From assembly GCA_043228905.1 (NCBI GenBank), contig JBHGNT010000014.1:3100001-3164000 (forward strand): DNA of 64,000 bases, read 5' to 3'. Position numbers and translations under genes: made by a program. This document shows, piece by piece, positions 1-12,197 of the stretch. Each line of letters begins with the position of its first letter. Position 1 is the first letter of the stretch. The notes under the pieces were generated by a model. That model saw nothing but the letters and a program-made list of their open reading frames with translations, had not been told where the DNA came from and ran no database searches. Source of the DNA: Azolla caroliniana. Its lineage: Eukaryota; Polypodiophyta.

Positions 1-1340
1 GGATATTTCAGCAGCTTTCTCACGGGCCTCGGCACAACTTCAACCAATGCAGGAGCATATGTGGTTTGGTTGCCTTACGAATGGCATGATGCTTTTTGTT
101 AAAAGAATTTTTGCTAACGGATGTATTTTTTATTTCCATATTGAACAGGACAATAAATTGCAACCTTATACACCCTCAAATAATTTACAATAGAACCTGC
201 TCGTTGCTCCAGTTAGGGTGATTGCCAAATCTAGTAAGAAATGGTTATTGGATCCACAACCATCCGTTGCTCTGGTTATATGTACGACAACCCAGCTAGT
301 AGGTTGATGTGGGACCCAAGGGGATGGACCAGTCCCATGACATTGCAGAAAGTTCCATTCTTTCAGTACACTGTGAAATTTGGCAAAACCTTACTCATGT
401 CTAAGAATATTCCAACTCCTACAGCTCAAAAGCACTGGAATAAGTGGGGTGTTTCAAACATTCATTTAAAGGCTTATTGAAAATGGATTTGATCTTTCAA
501 GGGACCAAGCAAAATTATATATTCTCTTCAAATGGCGTTTACTACATGCAGCACTACCAGTAGGTCAGTCATTGAGAGGAGATGTGCCAATCGTTCTTAG
601 ACAATGTTGTTATTGTAGTGACATGCAGAAAACTAGCAAAAATGCTCTCTGGTTATGCTCACTAGCCCAATAGGTATGGAATAAAGTTCTTTCTTTATTC
701 TTGGCAATTAATGCAGGTTGCCTCTTCTCTTGGGGATCAACGGTATGGGGGGTTCTCCATTCCAATCTCTTGTTATATGAGGCAGATGATGCTCGAGAGG
801 CTATGACAGTCATCAACGAGCATCTAATTTCTGTCTCCCCATTTTAGCAACATCGCAAGCAAATGCGTGTAGCGTAGCCCATGTATGGAAAACCGTATCT
901 ACGATTACATTATGGATCTTATGGAAGTATCGTTGTAAAAGACGATATGATTCTATAATTCCTCTTCTCTCAGATATATTGCTTGAATTATGGGAGAGCT
1001 TATTGGTGGTAGTGTGTGGGCAATATGACAATATGCCAGGCTCTTCAGATGTTGTTCTTAAGAAAAAGAAAAAATTACTACAATTATGGAGGAAGTTGCC
1101 TCTATTCACAATAATTCCTCTCAGATATGATTCTATAATTCCTCTTCTCTCAGATATATTGCCGGAATTATGGGAGAGCTTATTGGTGGTAGTGTGTGGG
1201 CAATATGACAATATGCCAGGCTCTTCGGAGGTTGTTCTTAAGAAAAAGAAAAAATTACTACAGTTATGGAGGAAGTTGCCTCTATTCACAATCTCCTCTC
1301 AAAAACCGATATGGAAATATCATCACCCCTGGTCCTTGCC
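1..1340 (+). mobile_element. LINE 3' fragment (zf-RVT region), degenerate
   Basis: The conceptual plus-strand translation at about 520-690 matches the C-terminal zinc-binding region that follows the reverse transcriptase in plant L1-type LINEs. A KWRLLHAALPVGQSLRGD-like stretch is followed by a CCYC pair and an LWLCSLAQ.VWN block. Upstream sequence to base 1 probably belongs to the same element but is interrupted by stops. Downstream (945 to about 1291) lies a 180-bp tandem duplication. No poly(A) tail or target duplication is seen. This is a dead fragment continuing from left of the window. The family call rests on motif recognition, not alignment. Confidence 0.6.
945..1291. repeat. 180-bp tandem duplication
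   Basis: Two copies of about 180 bp lie head to tail (about 945-1124 and 1125-1291). Both carry the same ATATGATTCTATAATTCC start and an AAGAAAAAGAAAAAATTACT segment. They differ at only a few positions, so the duplication is recent relative to the LINE fragment that holds it. Confidence 0.9.
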
Positions 1341-4300
1341 CTAACCATCTCTTTTGTATATAACACTTTTTTATTGTACATTTTGTAGCCTTCCATTCAT
1401 TCATGACCATAGATCTAATTTTAGATTTGTTTTGAATTGCACGCCAATGGCAATACAACATATGTGATAAAGATGTTGGGTTATGACTTTAGGGTATTGG
1501 TTTATGAATTCAACCAATTTGGATATTGGCCAAAGAAGAACGATAAGAAGTAGAGTACGAAGACTCGATCGTGATAAACAAATGCAAGCTACTTCAATAG
1601 GGAGGCACATGTGGGAGGATGTGTAGGTTCAATGGGGGTGAGCTTCGTGTTGCCTTCACGCACATTGTGAAGTGACACTAAAAAATATGGTCTACAATTT
1701 GTGACTGTATGATATCAATTGGAAAAGATCAAGTAGCTTAGAAAATGTGCACATTACAAATGTTTGTAATGTTGTAAATATTAATGTGCCATCTCACTAA
1801 GGCTAGAGAGGTACATAAAAAAGGTACATGCATCTCATCTTGTAATACTTGGCCCACAATAAATTTAGAGAGAGCTAAAGTGGAAAAGGCAACACATTAA
1901 GTAACTTACACCAATTGCGGAAGGTATAAATCGGGCTTACATAGGAGTATTGAGGATCCATTCTCGATTATTTATGAATTACTATTTGGGTTCTACTATC
2001 TATCTTGCATGTGATCTATCTATTATTAATCAATATTTCTTTTCTATTAGGTTTATACGATGCTAGGTTCACACCCATTGTATGTAATAAATAAAACTTT
2101 AATGCTACTTTATACATGGGCATGAGTAAATGAACACTAGTTCAACTCATTTTCCAAAACTTAATTATCACTTGAAAAAACATTATAACATTAATTAACA
2201 ACTGAACATCTTGATCTCCAAGTTTAAAATTGAAATTTGTCCAAAGTTACTCTCGTTACCAAAATTAGAAACCATATGATTAAGCATAGATATTTTTATA
2301 ACTTTCCAATTTTTATATTTTCAACCATGTACAATTAAGATATTTGGTTGTAAATAATAAAAACCTAATGACCTATACTACTCTTTAGCAGTATAGGTAG
2401 TAGTCTCTTTAGCAGGCGGCATGATCAATACATTTGTTGTGAGTTGTGCAGCCTCATTGTATAGCCTTTTTTGTAAATAACTCTCCTAATCAATGGGAAA
2501 GTAGCAAAGAAAAAAAAAAGATGGTTTCAAGATTATTCTAATAAAAATTTAACTTCTTATTTAAAATAATTACCGAAAGTAACTATTTTGTTGCATTTGG
2601 CAAAGTTATCAAAAGTGGAATTGCCTTTTGACAGTTTGGCATAGGGTTATAATTTATTAGGAGCATATTTCATCACATAACGACATCAAGGTTAGGCACG
2701 GAAATGGAGAAAAAGGGAAGTTTCACACTTTATATGTGTTTCAAGATTTATAGAAGGAAGTTGAATAAAAAATCTAGCCTCATGTTGTACATTGGTAATT
2801 AATGGTTGTTAGGCGCCCACTCTGCAACCCATCCAGTTGTTGAGGGACTCACATAGCGGCATACCTTTTACCAAATGATTGAATGTGATACACAAAGAGT
2901 TTCAACTTCAAGTATAAAATAATCAAGCAAGTAGTACCGAAACACTTCATTCCAAGGATAGTGACATTCTAAGGTATTGGACTTTATATTTCAATTTTCA
3001 ACTATTATTTAACTACAAGGGTTCATTCTCTTACAAAACCGTTGCATATTCCTACTTTTAGGTTAACCTAGCACTTGTAGAAGTAATGTCAAATTTTTAC
3101 GATTTTCTTCTTTTGACAGCCCTAAACAACTCGTTCTAGCACTCTTGACAACCACCTTCATTTATAATGACTGATATTAAATGGTACTACTGCACATTAA
3201 CTTTCACATTCTTGATATATATCGTGAGTTGATTGAGTGTTATGCACGGATGTTGGTTGGTTAAGGAAAGCCAATATGAAAGCAACTTATGCGTGTCTAA
3301 TTTGATCAATGTCTCTTTTGAAGAGACCATGTAATTAGAATTAGTTAAAAGAAAGTACCTTTCCCAAAAGTATTGTAGCGAGATCGTTATTGTTCCAGAA
3401 TTTCTTACATGCATGTGCATATTCCTATGAAACCAACGTATAAACAAAGAAACCAAAGATGAATAAAGCTCTTTTGGCAAATAATGTTCTTCCACGATTT
3501 TAATGCCTCCTCTTAAAGTTCCTCGTATCTTCACTCCGAGAAGCATTAATGAACGTTTTCGTTACTCCCGAGGGGCTCATTAGCTATGAATCTTGCATTA
3601 TACTTCATTTGTCTAGATGTACTTCTTGTGAATATAAATGGTGGGGAGTAAAGGATAAGAAACCAATATGAGAGCCTTGTGTGTTCTCCAACACTCTATA
3701 GAGAATAAAGTCATGGGTTACAAGACGAACAAGATAATAGTGTAAGGTACCAATAAACATGACAAGGTTCCAACACCTAGCCATGTGAGGGGGCTAAACC
3801 GATACATTCACTATTAAGAGATCTCGATTTTTAAAAAATATTTAACAATCTCAAAGCTTTCCAAAAGTCTTGCATTATCTCCATCTTACATCCAACAAAA
3901 TCTTATGACCCAACGCAATTTTGAAATCCATTCAGATCTAGGGGAAATGTAAACATATCACATTCTACTCGTTCAATGGAAGAGTTTAACAACATAAGCA
4001 ACTAAATTTTAATGTGCATTATTTTGTAAGTCCACTCATTTTCTAATGGAGTCATTTTGCCTCATGGCAAATGCTCTCAATGCTTAAGCCAAAGCAACAA
4101 TTTGTATGTGTACAGGGTGAGGAAATGCACACACGATGCCACGAGCCCAATTTCACACACGTAGAGCTATGGATTAGGATAAATACCACACTACATTTCG
4201 CTCAGCGATAAAACCTCTTAAGTGTTTAAATTTCTAGTTTCTTAGTGAAACCCTGCATGTATCTTGGACATTTATGTTAATATCTTACAAAAACCACTAG

Positions 4301-4580
4301 GAAAGGGTTCTCTCTCGCTCGCTCTATACACAAATGATCGATCAAAAAATCAATCGAAATGTGATGATGCAATCTCTTCGATCAAGAGAAGGTTTTTTAA
4401 AGAAATATCAAGGTAACTTATAGACCACTAGGACCAATTTGGTAGTCATAAGTTCTTCCCATTTCTTCGTCTTCATTCCTTCGTTGGGCCATACATAATT
4501 TCAGATAGCACGAGACTTTCTAACGAGATAGAGAACTTATTATCATTTTATATTAAATTGCGGCATTCCATTGTCAATCG
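1341..4580. other. Intergenic, no recognisable gene
   Basis: AT-rich sequence with stops in all frames. One 119-codon minus-strand open frame (3187-3546) starts with ATG but shows no motif or codon pattern I recognise and is probably chance. I see no LTR, RNA gene or coding exon here. Confidence 0.6.
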
Positions 4581-4597
4581 GGGTCATGTTTTGAACA

Positions 4598-4600
4598 CAC

Positions 4601-4631
<31 letters not shown>

Positions 4632-4653
4632 CATACATACATACATACATACA

Positions 4654-4685
<32 letters not shown>

Positions 4686-4688
4686 CAA

Positions 4689-4719
<31 letters not shown>

Positions 4720-4792
4720 CATACATCCATCTATACATACATACAATGCATCCATGCATCCATCTATACATACATACATACATACATACATT
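4598..4792. repeat. (ACAT)n microsatellite
   Basis: About 195 bp of near-perfect ACAT/CATA tetranucleotide repeat, interrupted by short ATCC and TGCATCC variants near 4727-4765. The long open frames reading HTYIHTYI or MYVCMYVC here are artefacts of this repeat. Confidence 0.97.
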
Positions 4793-5170
4793 GTGGACGG
4801 GCGGGCGGACAAATGCGGGAGCATCGCGTCCGAAACCGGGCCTTACAAGTCATTAAGGCTGAGCTAGTACTGTGATATTTATTAATTGGGTGGTTGGTTG
4901 AGTGCAATCCATCCATTGAAAGATAAAAGGTAAAGGTAAAGATCAATCCAATCATTACCCATGGAGTGCTGACCTTGTCTCTATATTAGCCCTTCTTTGA
5001 TTGGAGGTGTCTAAGAAAAAAAGCACTCAAAATTTCAATCCCATCAGATTGATTACCTCTAAGATCCAAATCCAAACTGCAGTCTTCTCAATCTCAGTGT
5101 CGCCCCTCTTGCCCATGAGGAATTAGGGCTAATTCTGCAGACACTGGTATGGTATGGTGTGGTGGGGATT
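4793..5170. other. Upstream region of the bHLH-MYC_N gene
   Basis: Non-coding sequence between the ACAT microsatellite and the first ATG of the downstream gene. It holds a short pyrimidine-rich stretch at 5080-5115 and an ATTAGGGCTAATT palindrome near 5121-5134. I see no convincing TATA box. Confidence 0.5.
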
Positions 5171-7302
5171 ATGGATCATGCATTCATGAATAACATGAAT
5201 GTGCATCTCCTCCAACACACACTCAGAAGCTTGTGTGCAACTAGCAGTAGCAATGCCAATCTGAATGAGAAGAAGATGAAGATGAAGAAGAAGAAGAAGA
5301 AGAAGAAGAAGAATCGCCATTGGAATGGTAACATGATCAATAAGAACAAGGATGAGGATATGAAGCAATCTTCTTCTTCATGGGTTTACTCTGTCTTCTG
5401 GAGAATCCTGCCACGGAATTATCCACCTCCCAAGTAATATGCGTATGTTATGTGAATTAATGGTGCTGCATTTGATCCAGAAATTTACCTTTTTGTGCTA
5501 TACTACCATACAGGTGGGATGAAGCAGCCTCAGGGCCGGTGCCCTTCAATGAGAGGACCAAAGGCAACAAAAGGAATTGGTATATAACTTCCCTTCCTGC
5601 AGATGGATGGATTGAAGCCGGAGTTCTGTGTTTGTGTTTGTGTTGATGCTGCAGGTTCCATGGCTCATGATTTTGATGGTGCAGGATTCTGGTATGGGAG
5701 GATGGCTACTGTGACTTTGTTGCATGCAGCAGAAGAAGAAGAGAGGCTGGAGATGACGATGATAGTGATGGTGATGGTGATGGCGATGGTGATGATAGTG
5801 ATGGTGATGGCGATGATAGTGATGGTGATGGTGATGGCGATGGCGATTGTGAGAGTCTGCAGCCTGAGCTCTTCTTCAAGATGTCTCATGATGTCTACAG
5901 CTATGGCGAAGGGTACATAGCTTATTGCCACTATCGATCGGATCTGCATTAGTGTTGAATCCATGCTGCGCAGGGTGTCGCCATAGCTAAAGCTGGTAGT
6001 AGTATGTTAACGCATCAAAGTAATTTAAATCTGACTCGAATTCTGCACAGGATTATGGGTAAAGTTGCATCAGAGAACGGCCACAAATGGATCTTCAACA
6101 GGCTTCAAGATGATGACGATCAGCGGAAGAATACGCAGGCTGCTTCCATCCTTGCAGGAGGGGGATCACCGTGGCAAGCTTCCATGGAAGCTGTGAGTAA
6201 ATCTGGTCTTGCAGGCTTTTTTTTTTTTCTAGCATTATTATATTGCATCATCAATTATACCTATCACTAATCTCGCACTAAAATTTTATTGCTCTGCGTT
6301 TTCTTCTTCTTTTTCAAATTGGATGGCATCCATGGCTGGCTGCATCATAAAAAAAAAAACAAAGTATCCAAGAACATGGGAGGCCCAATTCAAAGCAGGA
6401 ATACAGGTAAAAAAATAATCCGTTTTTTTTTTCTTGTGTGATGTGATTAGAGAGAGAGAGAGAGGGTGAACAAACAAAATGTGATTTGTGGAAGGTGCAA
6501 AATTTTAAAACAAAAAACAAAAATGCAGCAGCGCAAGGATTGTGATGTGATGAGTAGAAAGGATTTTTAGGGTTTATTACAAGGTTTTTTAGGGTTTGAA
6601 TTCTTTTTGCAGACCATAGCCATAATTGCTGTTGGGGAAGGGGGGCTGCTGCAGCTGGGCTCCACACAGAAGGTGGGGGCTGTTTTAATTAATTAATTAA
6701 TAATATTTTTTGGTGAAGGCTTATTTATATAACAATCGGTTGCTGTTAAGCATTTGCTGTGTGGAATTTGAAAACTTTTTTGCATTCATTCAAAATGGCG
6801 ATGGCGATGGCGATGGCGATGGCGATGGCGGAGTGGTGCAAAACAGGTGGCGGAAGATGTGGATTATGTGGTGAGGGTGCAGAGGAGGTTCCATTACCTC
6901 ATGCGGAGCATCTTAGCAGGAGCAGGAGCAGGAACAGGAGGTGGCCTGTTCTTATTCCGCCATTCTCCGCCGCTTCTTCTTCCTCCTACGCCGCCGCCGC
7001 CGCCGCCGCCGGTCTATCCTCCCCATGGCCGCCATAGCCAGGAGGAGCAGAAGAAGAAGAAGAAGAAACAGAAGAAGGAAGAGGAGGAGGAGAAGAAGAA
7101 AGAAGAAGAAGAAGAAGAGGAGGAGGAGGAGGAGAGTGGGATGATGAAGAAGAGGCGGCGGCGGCGGATGGGCGGCGGCCATTCTCCGCCGCCGCCGCCC
7201 ATTTCGTCGAGCCTGCAGGCGCTGCTCTCGAAGCTGCCGGCCGTCCGTCCGCCGCCGCCGCGGCTCCTCCTCCGTTTCACACCTGACGGACAACTCATAT
7301 GA
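5171..7302 (+). CDS. bHLH-MYC N-terminal domain protein (no bHLH), 7 exons, 418 aa
   Basis: Exons: 5171-5433, 5514-5579, 5685-5912, 6051-6192, 6365-6406, 6613-6672, 6847-7302. All junctions are GT-AG and the frame is continuous to TGA. Seen: WVYSVFWRILPRNYPPPK across exons 1-2, ILVWEDGYCDF at the start of exon 3, ELFFKMSHDVYSYGEG and GKVASENGHKWIF across exons 3-4, YPRTWEAQFKAGIQ (exon 5), IAVGEGGLLQLGSTQK (exon 6), and SLQALLSKLP near the C-terminus. From family knowledge, this order is that of plant proteins carrying only the MYC/MYB-type N-terminal domain, some of which are misannotated as WNK-kinase related. They are thought to be transcriptional regulators, and no DNA-binding bHLH is visible here. 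Odd: low-complexity inserts, namely a poly-Lys stretch in exon 1, an Asp-Gly run in exon 3, and Pro and Lys/Glu runs in exon 7. The ATG at 5171 is the first in frame; the next in-frame ATGs are at 5186 and 5195. Exon 5 has the least certain 5' edge. Confidence 0.82.
6795..6833. repeat. (GGCGAT)n microsatellite in intron 6 of the bHLH-MYC_N gene
   Basis: About six copies of a GGCGAT hexamer in the last intron, just upstream of the exon 7 acceptor. The related GATGGT/GATGGC repeat in exon 3 (about 5758-5850) is coding and gives an Asp-Gly run. Confidence 0.9.
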
Positions 7303-8410
7303 ACCAACAAAATTTACAAACCACAAAATCCAAAATCCAAATTCACATTTATTATGTGTATTTATGTACTTACTTATTATGGAACTATTTTTCCCCAAGA
7401 CCCCCCCCCCCCCCCAAAAGCAAACAATTAACAACAAATGCACTGAAACTAAAATCCACCTCCTTGGTAGCTAGCTACCTCTCTCTAATTACCGATTTTA
7501 CCAAATCCTTTCAAAGGCATGTATCCTTTTTTCAAACATGCTTTACTCCCCATCCCAACAAACCATTTGAACATGGACTTTCTCCAACCCCTTTTCTTTT
7601 GTTATGTCTATTGGTAAATAATCGGACAATTAATCTAATGTAATTGTGAATCATAGTATGGAACCATACGTGCACTTTTTTTTTTTTCCGCATTCGAGAA
7701 TGTTTCAATCATTCGAGAGTATGGTGAACACCACCCTCGAAGTATGCTAAAAACTTTCGATGCTTCCCATGTGTACAAGGTCCTATCCTTGTTGTTTTGA
7801 CACCAAGAAAGAGTGAGAGAACCCCATGGTGCATTTTGTGACGTTAAGATCTCCCCTTTTGTTTGTACCACCCCAAAGAAAGTGACATTTTAATCATCTT
7901 AACATCAATATGTATGTACATACATTGTGTGTAAATGCGCTCTTCCACTGGGCATTTCGAGAAAGAAATCGCATGTCTTGTCACTATACATGTCAAGCTA
8001 TATACATATATAATATATGAAGTTGTAAAAGCAAGGTGGCCTCTATTTTGGATGGGCGAACTTTGCATACATATATATACATATGGTACATGACTCAAAT
8101 GCAAAGTAATAACAACAAAACTTTAGGGCGGCGTGAATTAAGTGTAGGATCGAATACATAAAACATGTGGTAACACTAGCACCACACTAGAGGTTGGAAT
8201 TATTCATGTAATGGAATGGAATAGTGGTGCTTAAAAACAAAGTAGAAATATATTCCATGTATACATACAAACTTACATACACACCTACAACCATGCATGC
8301 ATACATGCATACATATCTATATGTATATAATTATATTTATATACATACAAATGTACATAACAAAACAATGCATACATACATGCATGCAATTCAGATTGAA
8401 AGGAAGGAGA
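7303..8410. other. 3' flank and intergenic spacer
   Basis: Holds a poly-C run at about 7400, a short poly-T run at 7677-7688, and AT-rich sequence with small CATA repeats at 8050-8370. No coding exon or RNA gene recognised. It probably includes the 3' UTR of the bHLH-MYC_N gene and the distal promoter of the next gene. Confidence 0.5.
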
Positions 8411-8416
8411 AGGGCA

Positions 8417-8426
8417 TTTCCCGAAA
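8417..8426 (+). promoter_or_regulatory. E2F-like site 1 upstream of SPC25
   Basis: TTTCCCGAAA, a near-palindromic match to the E2F/DP core TTTSSCGS, 106 bp before the SPC25 start codon. Plant cell-cycle genes often carry such sites. The match is seen directly; binding is inferred. Confidence 0.5.
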
Positions 8427-8451
8427 TTAAGAAAAATTCAAATTCGGTATT

Positions 8452-8459
8452 TTTCCCGC
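8452..8459 (+). promoter_or_regulatory. E2F-like site 2 upstream of SPC25
   Basis: TTTCCCGC, an exact E2F consensus, 73 bp before the ATG and 35 bp after the start of site 1. It suits S/G2-phase expression of a kinetochore gene. Function is inferred from motif and context. Confidence 0.65.
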
Positions 8460-8531
8460 CTCTCTTTCTCTGTCTGCGTCTGCGTCTGCGTCTGCAGAGG
8501 AGAGGAGAGGAAAGGGAAAGGATCATCAGCG

Positions 8532-11500
8532 ATGGAGAGCGAAGCTTCTCACCGGTCCTCTGTCTCTGTTTCTGCTCCCGCTTCTGTTTATTCTCGTGTG
8601 CTCCAGCAGCTAGACATCTCCGTGAAGAGCCACAATCGATACATCTCCAATACTTATGCTGCCATCGAGGAGACGCGATCTCTCTGTCAATTCATCAACA
8701 CCCAAGGAGAAGGTAACGCAGACGCCATCTCTCTGTCGATCGCTCTCCCTCTCATACAGCATGGAGCTTTTCATTAACATTTCCTCCTTTTCTGCAAGTG
8801 TTTCTTGAACTTTTTTTGTTGCCATGTCTTCTCTGTGTTATTCTTTCCATGATCGGAGAAAACACTTGATCTTTGCATTGCCTTTTCCTAGACTTCAAGT
8901 GTTCCCTGAATCATCTCGATGCAAAAGCTCTTCTGGTTCCATTTTTTCATGCTTAGAAGATATAAGGTTTCCTTGAAAGTTTTCTTATTTCAAGTCTACC
9001 TGCGCGATTCCCAAACGTTTTCGAAATTATTTACGCTCAGGAAAAACGAGACTTTCCTTGAACCTTTTCGTTGTCTTCTTCTTCCTCTTCAATCCTTTAC
9101 ACGTTTCGTGATTTCATATTTTTTTATGCGACATTTCAGTCTGTTTCTAAACCTAAGGCTTTCTGTTTCTATTCTCTGCAATTGCAGAAAAAGTGAAGAA
9201 CCTTAAAGAGCACTTGAAGCAGATGCATCTGGAGAAGAAAGGTATATTTCTTAACGAAAGAAATCAACTAAAGTATTGTTGAATGTTTTTGTTTGGATGA
9301 TTAATGTACCATAATCCTCATTGTATGTTGTGATTCTCTTTTCTAATGGAAATTCATGTTGCTGTGCTGTGAGCAAAATTCGTTTTGTATGTTGCCATGT
9401 GTGCTTTAAATGGAATTCTTCTAGGTGATGTTGCTATGCTTGCTTTAAATGTAATGCTTGATGTTTGTGTTGCTATTCAGTTCAAGTGGAGAAAGAGGAA
9501 GAGCACAGTGCTCTGCGTAATATTCTAGGATCGCTCAACAACAAGACACTTGAACTTGAGAAGAGTATCATGGGGCTATCAGATGTCAAAAAACGGCAAG
9601 AGGAGCTCATTGATATGCAGTTATCTGGTATGTTGGATGCTAAATCCTCTGAATCAAAGAATCCATGGCTTATATAGGACAGCAGGGTTTTATATAAACC
9701 TAGTTTTTATGCATAGGAGAAAGTTTTAAGTTAAAATGAAGTCTTAAGTTTTCATCTATTATATGATGGGGTTTTGTCTTAGTTTTTCTTTTCCTTGGTC
9801 TCTTCAAGGTGGTACTTTCAGTTTTAATTTTGCAAATTTATATTCTTCCCGTCAGGTTGGTACTGGTTTTAATATGCAAATTTGCAGGGAAATTAGAGAT
9901 ACATCTGAAAGTGAAATACATATTTGTTGTTTTAGTGTTTCTTGCACTCTGCTCTAGGTTTGACATAGTTAAAATGGGTTCATGATAAAATCAAAGCTAT
10001 GGAGGAAATTCCAGATGAAAATGAGTAGGAGGCAGCCTTTGTCGTCAGAATTTGTATTTGGGGGAAAGAGCATAAACGCTCAGTCAATTTGCTTTTCTCT
10101 GTTCTGTTTTATTCCTAGAAGGTGTCCTGGGTTGGCTCCCTACATCCCAAATGCTTTAATATTGGTATTTATGATTGAACCCTTACACTAGATTCCTAAA
10201 AGATATGGTCTCATATCACATCTGATGCAACTTGTAAATGTTTACATAGCAGACATGATCTCATAGCATGGTGTCCAATGCAACTATTGTAACTGCATCC
10301 ATAATGCGTGGGAAAATTTGCCAAAATGTAGATAGCGTAACCAAAACCATGAATTTGACTAGTTTTAATCCATGAATCCAGTTGAAGATACGAGAAAACA
10401 CTGGGATATCTACATGAATTCTGTGGAGAATTAACATATTTATACCTCTTTCATGAGTATTTTCAACCTGTGACTTTAAATATTTGCTGCACTTATTAAT
10501 GAACGAGGGCAACTTCTCCCTGAATGCTAATAATGGCTTACTGAAAATAAACGCAGAGTTGAAATTATTTTGGCTAAGCTTCATATTTCATTTTGATACT
10601 GCAGAATTATATCTTAAGAGAAAATTAGGGGGTAAAAATGTCCTCACCAATATATTTCCTCTGCAAACGTTTTCATTCCCTCATGCCACCTTTTCGTGCT
10701 GAGGCTCAGGATTGTACATATAAAAGTTAATGATTTGTATTCAGTTCTATTTCGTGGGTACCATCTGTCATTATGGAAATGAATGTATCTTATAAACCTC
10801 TACAATAAAGTCTTAGGCTGTGAATTAAGGTAGTTATTTTTTGTCACATGCGTTACTACTCTTTGCATTATTTCATCACTTGTTTAGAGAAGGTTTTGTT
10901 ATGTCATGGACATCAGAACCAAGATTTGTGAGCCAGCTTGGAGATTTTGGTATTTCTTACTTGATATGAGGGCAAAAGTAGTGAATATACCTTGACATAT
11001 TGATCACATGTTTAAATGCTGGATATGTGCGTACTCTTCATGGATTCTTGTGTCTGAACAGATGCTCATTTCATGCATTCGATCATGTAGGGTGTATGTC
11101 TTCTAACATTTCCTTGTCAGTCATCTACTAAACTCTAAAAATACAATCACTCATTTTCATTAATGCTACAGTAGACGTACTCATTTGAACAAATTTCTAT
11201 TTAGGGTTTTCCACATAGGGCAGCTCTTTGGTTGCTGCTTCAGTTTTAACTAGAATTTATTATGCTACACCATTCCATAAAACTAAAATTTTCTATGTCT
11301 TATGTTTCGATTGGAAACATGTCACAGAGATCGAGTCCTCATTTGAAGAGAAAAAAGGGAAAAATGACCTACTGCTTGACAGTATTCTTTGGTTTGAAAG
11401 AAACCTTGGGTTTCGAGTTAAACACACAAAGAATAATGGTATGTTGATATGAGTTGTTACCTATTGCATTCATATGATCTATATGCAAATGTAACTATCC

Positions 11501-12186
11501 TTTTTTTCAGGTCTGTGGATAATCTTGACAAAGGTGCTGCCTAATGATTTAGAACGGGAGTTTTCTTTTAGCATACACCATGATCAACAATATACATGTA
11601 AATACATTTCTTTATTTGTCTTCACTTATGGAATGAAACGAGTGATGCTGTTTATCCTTAGAATTGATATTCTTGGATTTCTTCCAGTTGGATTTCTAAC
11701 AAATGGTTGTTCATTCTTGATTAACATCACACCCTGTCTGTTCTTGCAATTAGATTTCTCCTCTTTGACATTTAATATATTTGTAATGCATGGTTGTCTC
11801 TTTTCCTTGCAAAGTGGGCTTGATTGTAATCTGTTTTTTTACATAGATGGACTCGATTTGGTTTTTGGCCAGTACATATTTGTATAGTATTTAGGCATAA
11901 GAAACTTGGTTAGGATTTATCTTTTGGCCAGAACATATTTGTATAGTATTTAGGCATAAGAAACTTGGTTAGGATTTATCTGGACTTTCCATTACATGAA
12001 ACTTTAGATTCTAGATGAAGGAATTCTCATTTAATTCATAATCACTCATGTAATGTTTTGGCAGTGTTGGAATGTAACCCTGCTATGGGTGGTACAAAAG
12101 ATCTTCTCAAAGAGCTCAATCGAACAAATGACTTGTCCAAATTCATCTTTGACATGCGCAATATGTTTAGGAAGGAGTTTACATAG
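8532..12186 (+). CDS. SPC25: Kinetochore protein SPC25, 6 exons, 233 aa
   Basis: Exons: 8532-8712, 9188-9241, 9481-9627, 11328-11438, 11511-11597, 12065-12186. All introns are GT-AG, all are phase 1, and the frame runs to TAG. SPC25 pairs with SPC24 in the NDC80 complex, which couples kinetochores to spindle microtubules. Seen: a charged, coiled-coil-like region from about residue 60 to 140 (EKVKNLKEHLKQ, EKSIMGLSDVKKRQEEL). A small C-terminal globular domain follows, with DSILWFERNLGFRV, NDLEREFSFSIHHD and the end motif ELNRTNDLSKFIFDMR. The ELNRTN..KF..xMR ending and the W(F/Y)(E/N)R.LGF block are what I recognise from plant SPC25 C-termini. The N-terminus is not distinctive. The ATG at 8532 gives a short, plausible leader. 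Upstream E2F-like sites agree with a cell-cycle gene. Confidence 0.85.
11863..11980. repeat. 59-bp tandem duplication in SPC25 intron 5
   Basis: Two nearly identical 59-bp copies containing TTTTGGCCAG and TTTAGGCATAAGAAACTTGG lie in the last intron, about 85 bp before the terminal exon. No effect on splicing sites is visible. Confidence 0.9.
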
Positions 12187-12197
12187 TAAAAAGACTC

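Noticed and set aside
3187-3546. 119-codon minus-strand ORF with an ATG start
   Set aside because: No motif, no splice partner and no family I recognise; length is within chance for AT-rich sequence.
4543-4955. Overlapping open frames of 60-105 codons on both strands
   Set aside because: They are read through the ACAT tetranucleotide repeat; periodic HTYI and MYVC peptides are artefacts.
5603-5964. Open frames rich in Met/Val and Ile/Thr over the GATGGT repeat
   Set aside because: They are other frames of exon 3 of the bHLH-MYC_N gene; the real frame gives the Asp-Gly run and joins conserved motifs on both sides.
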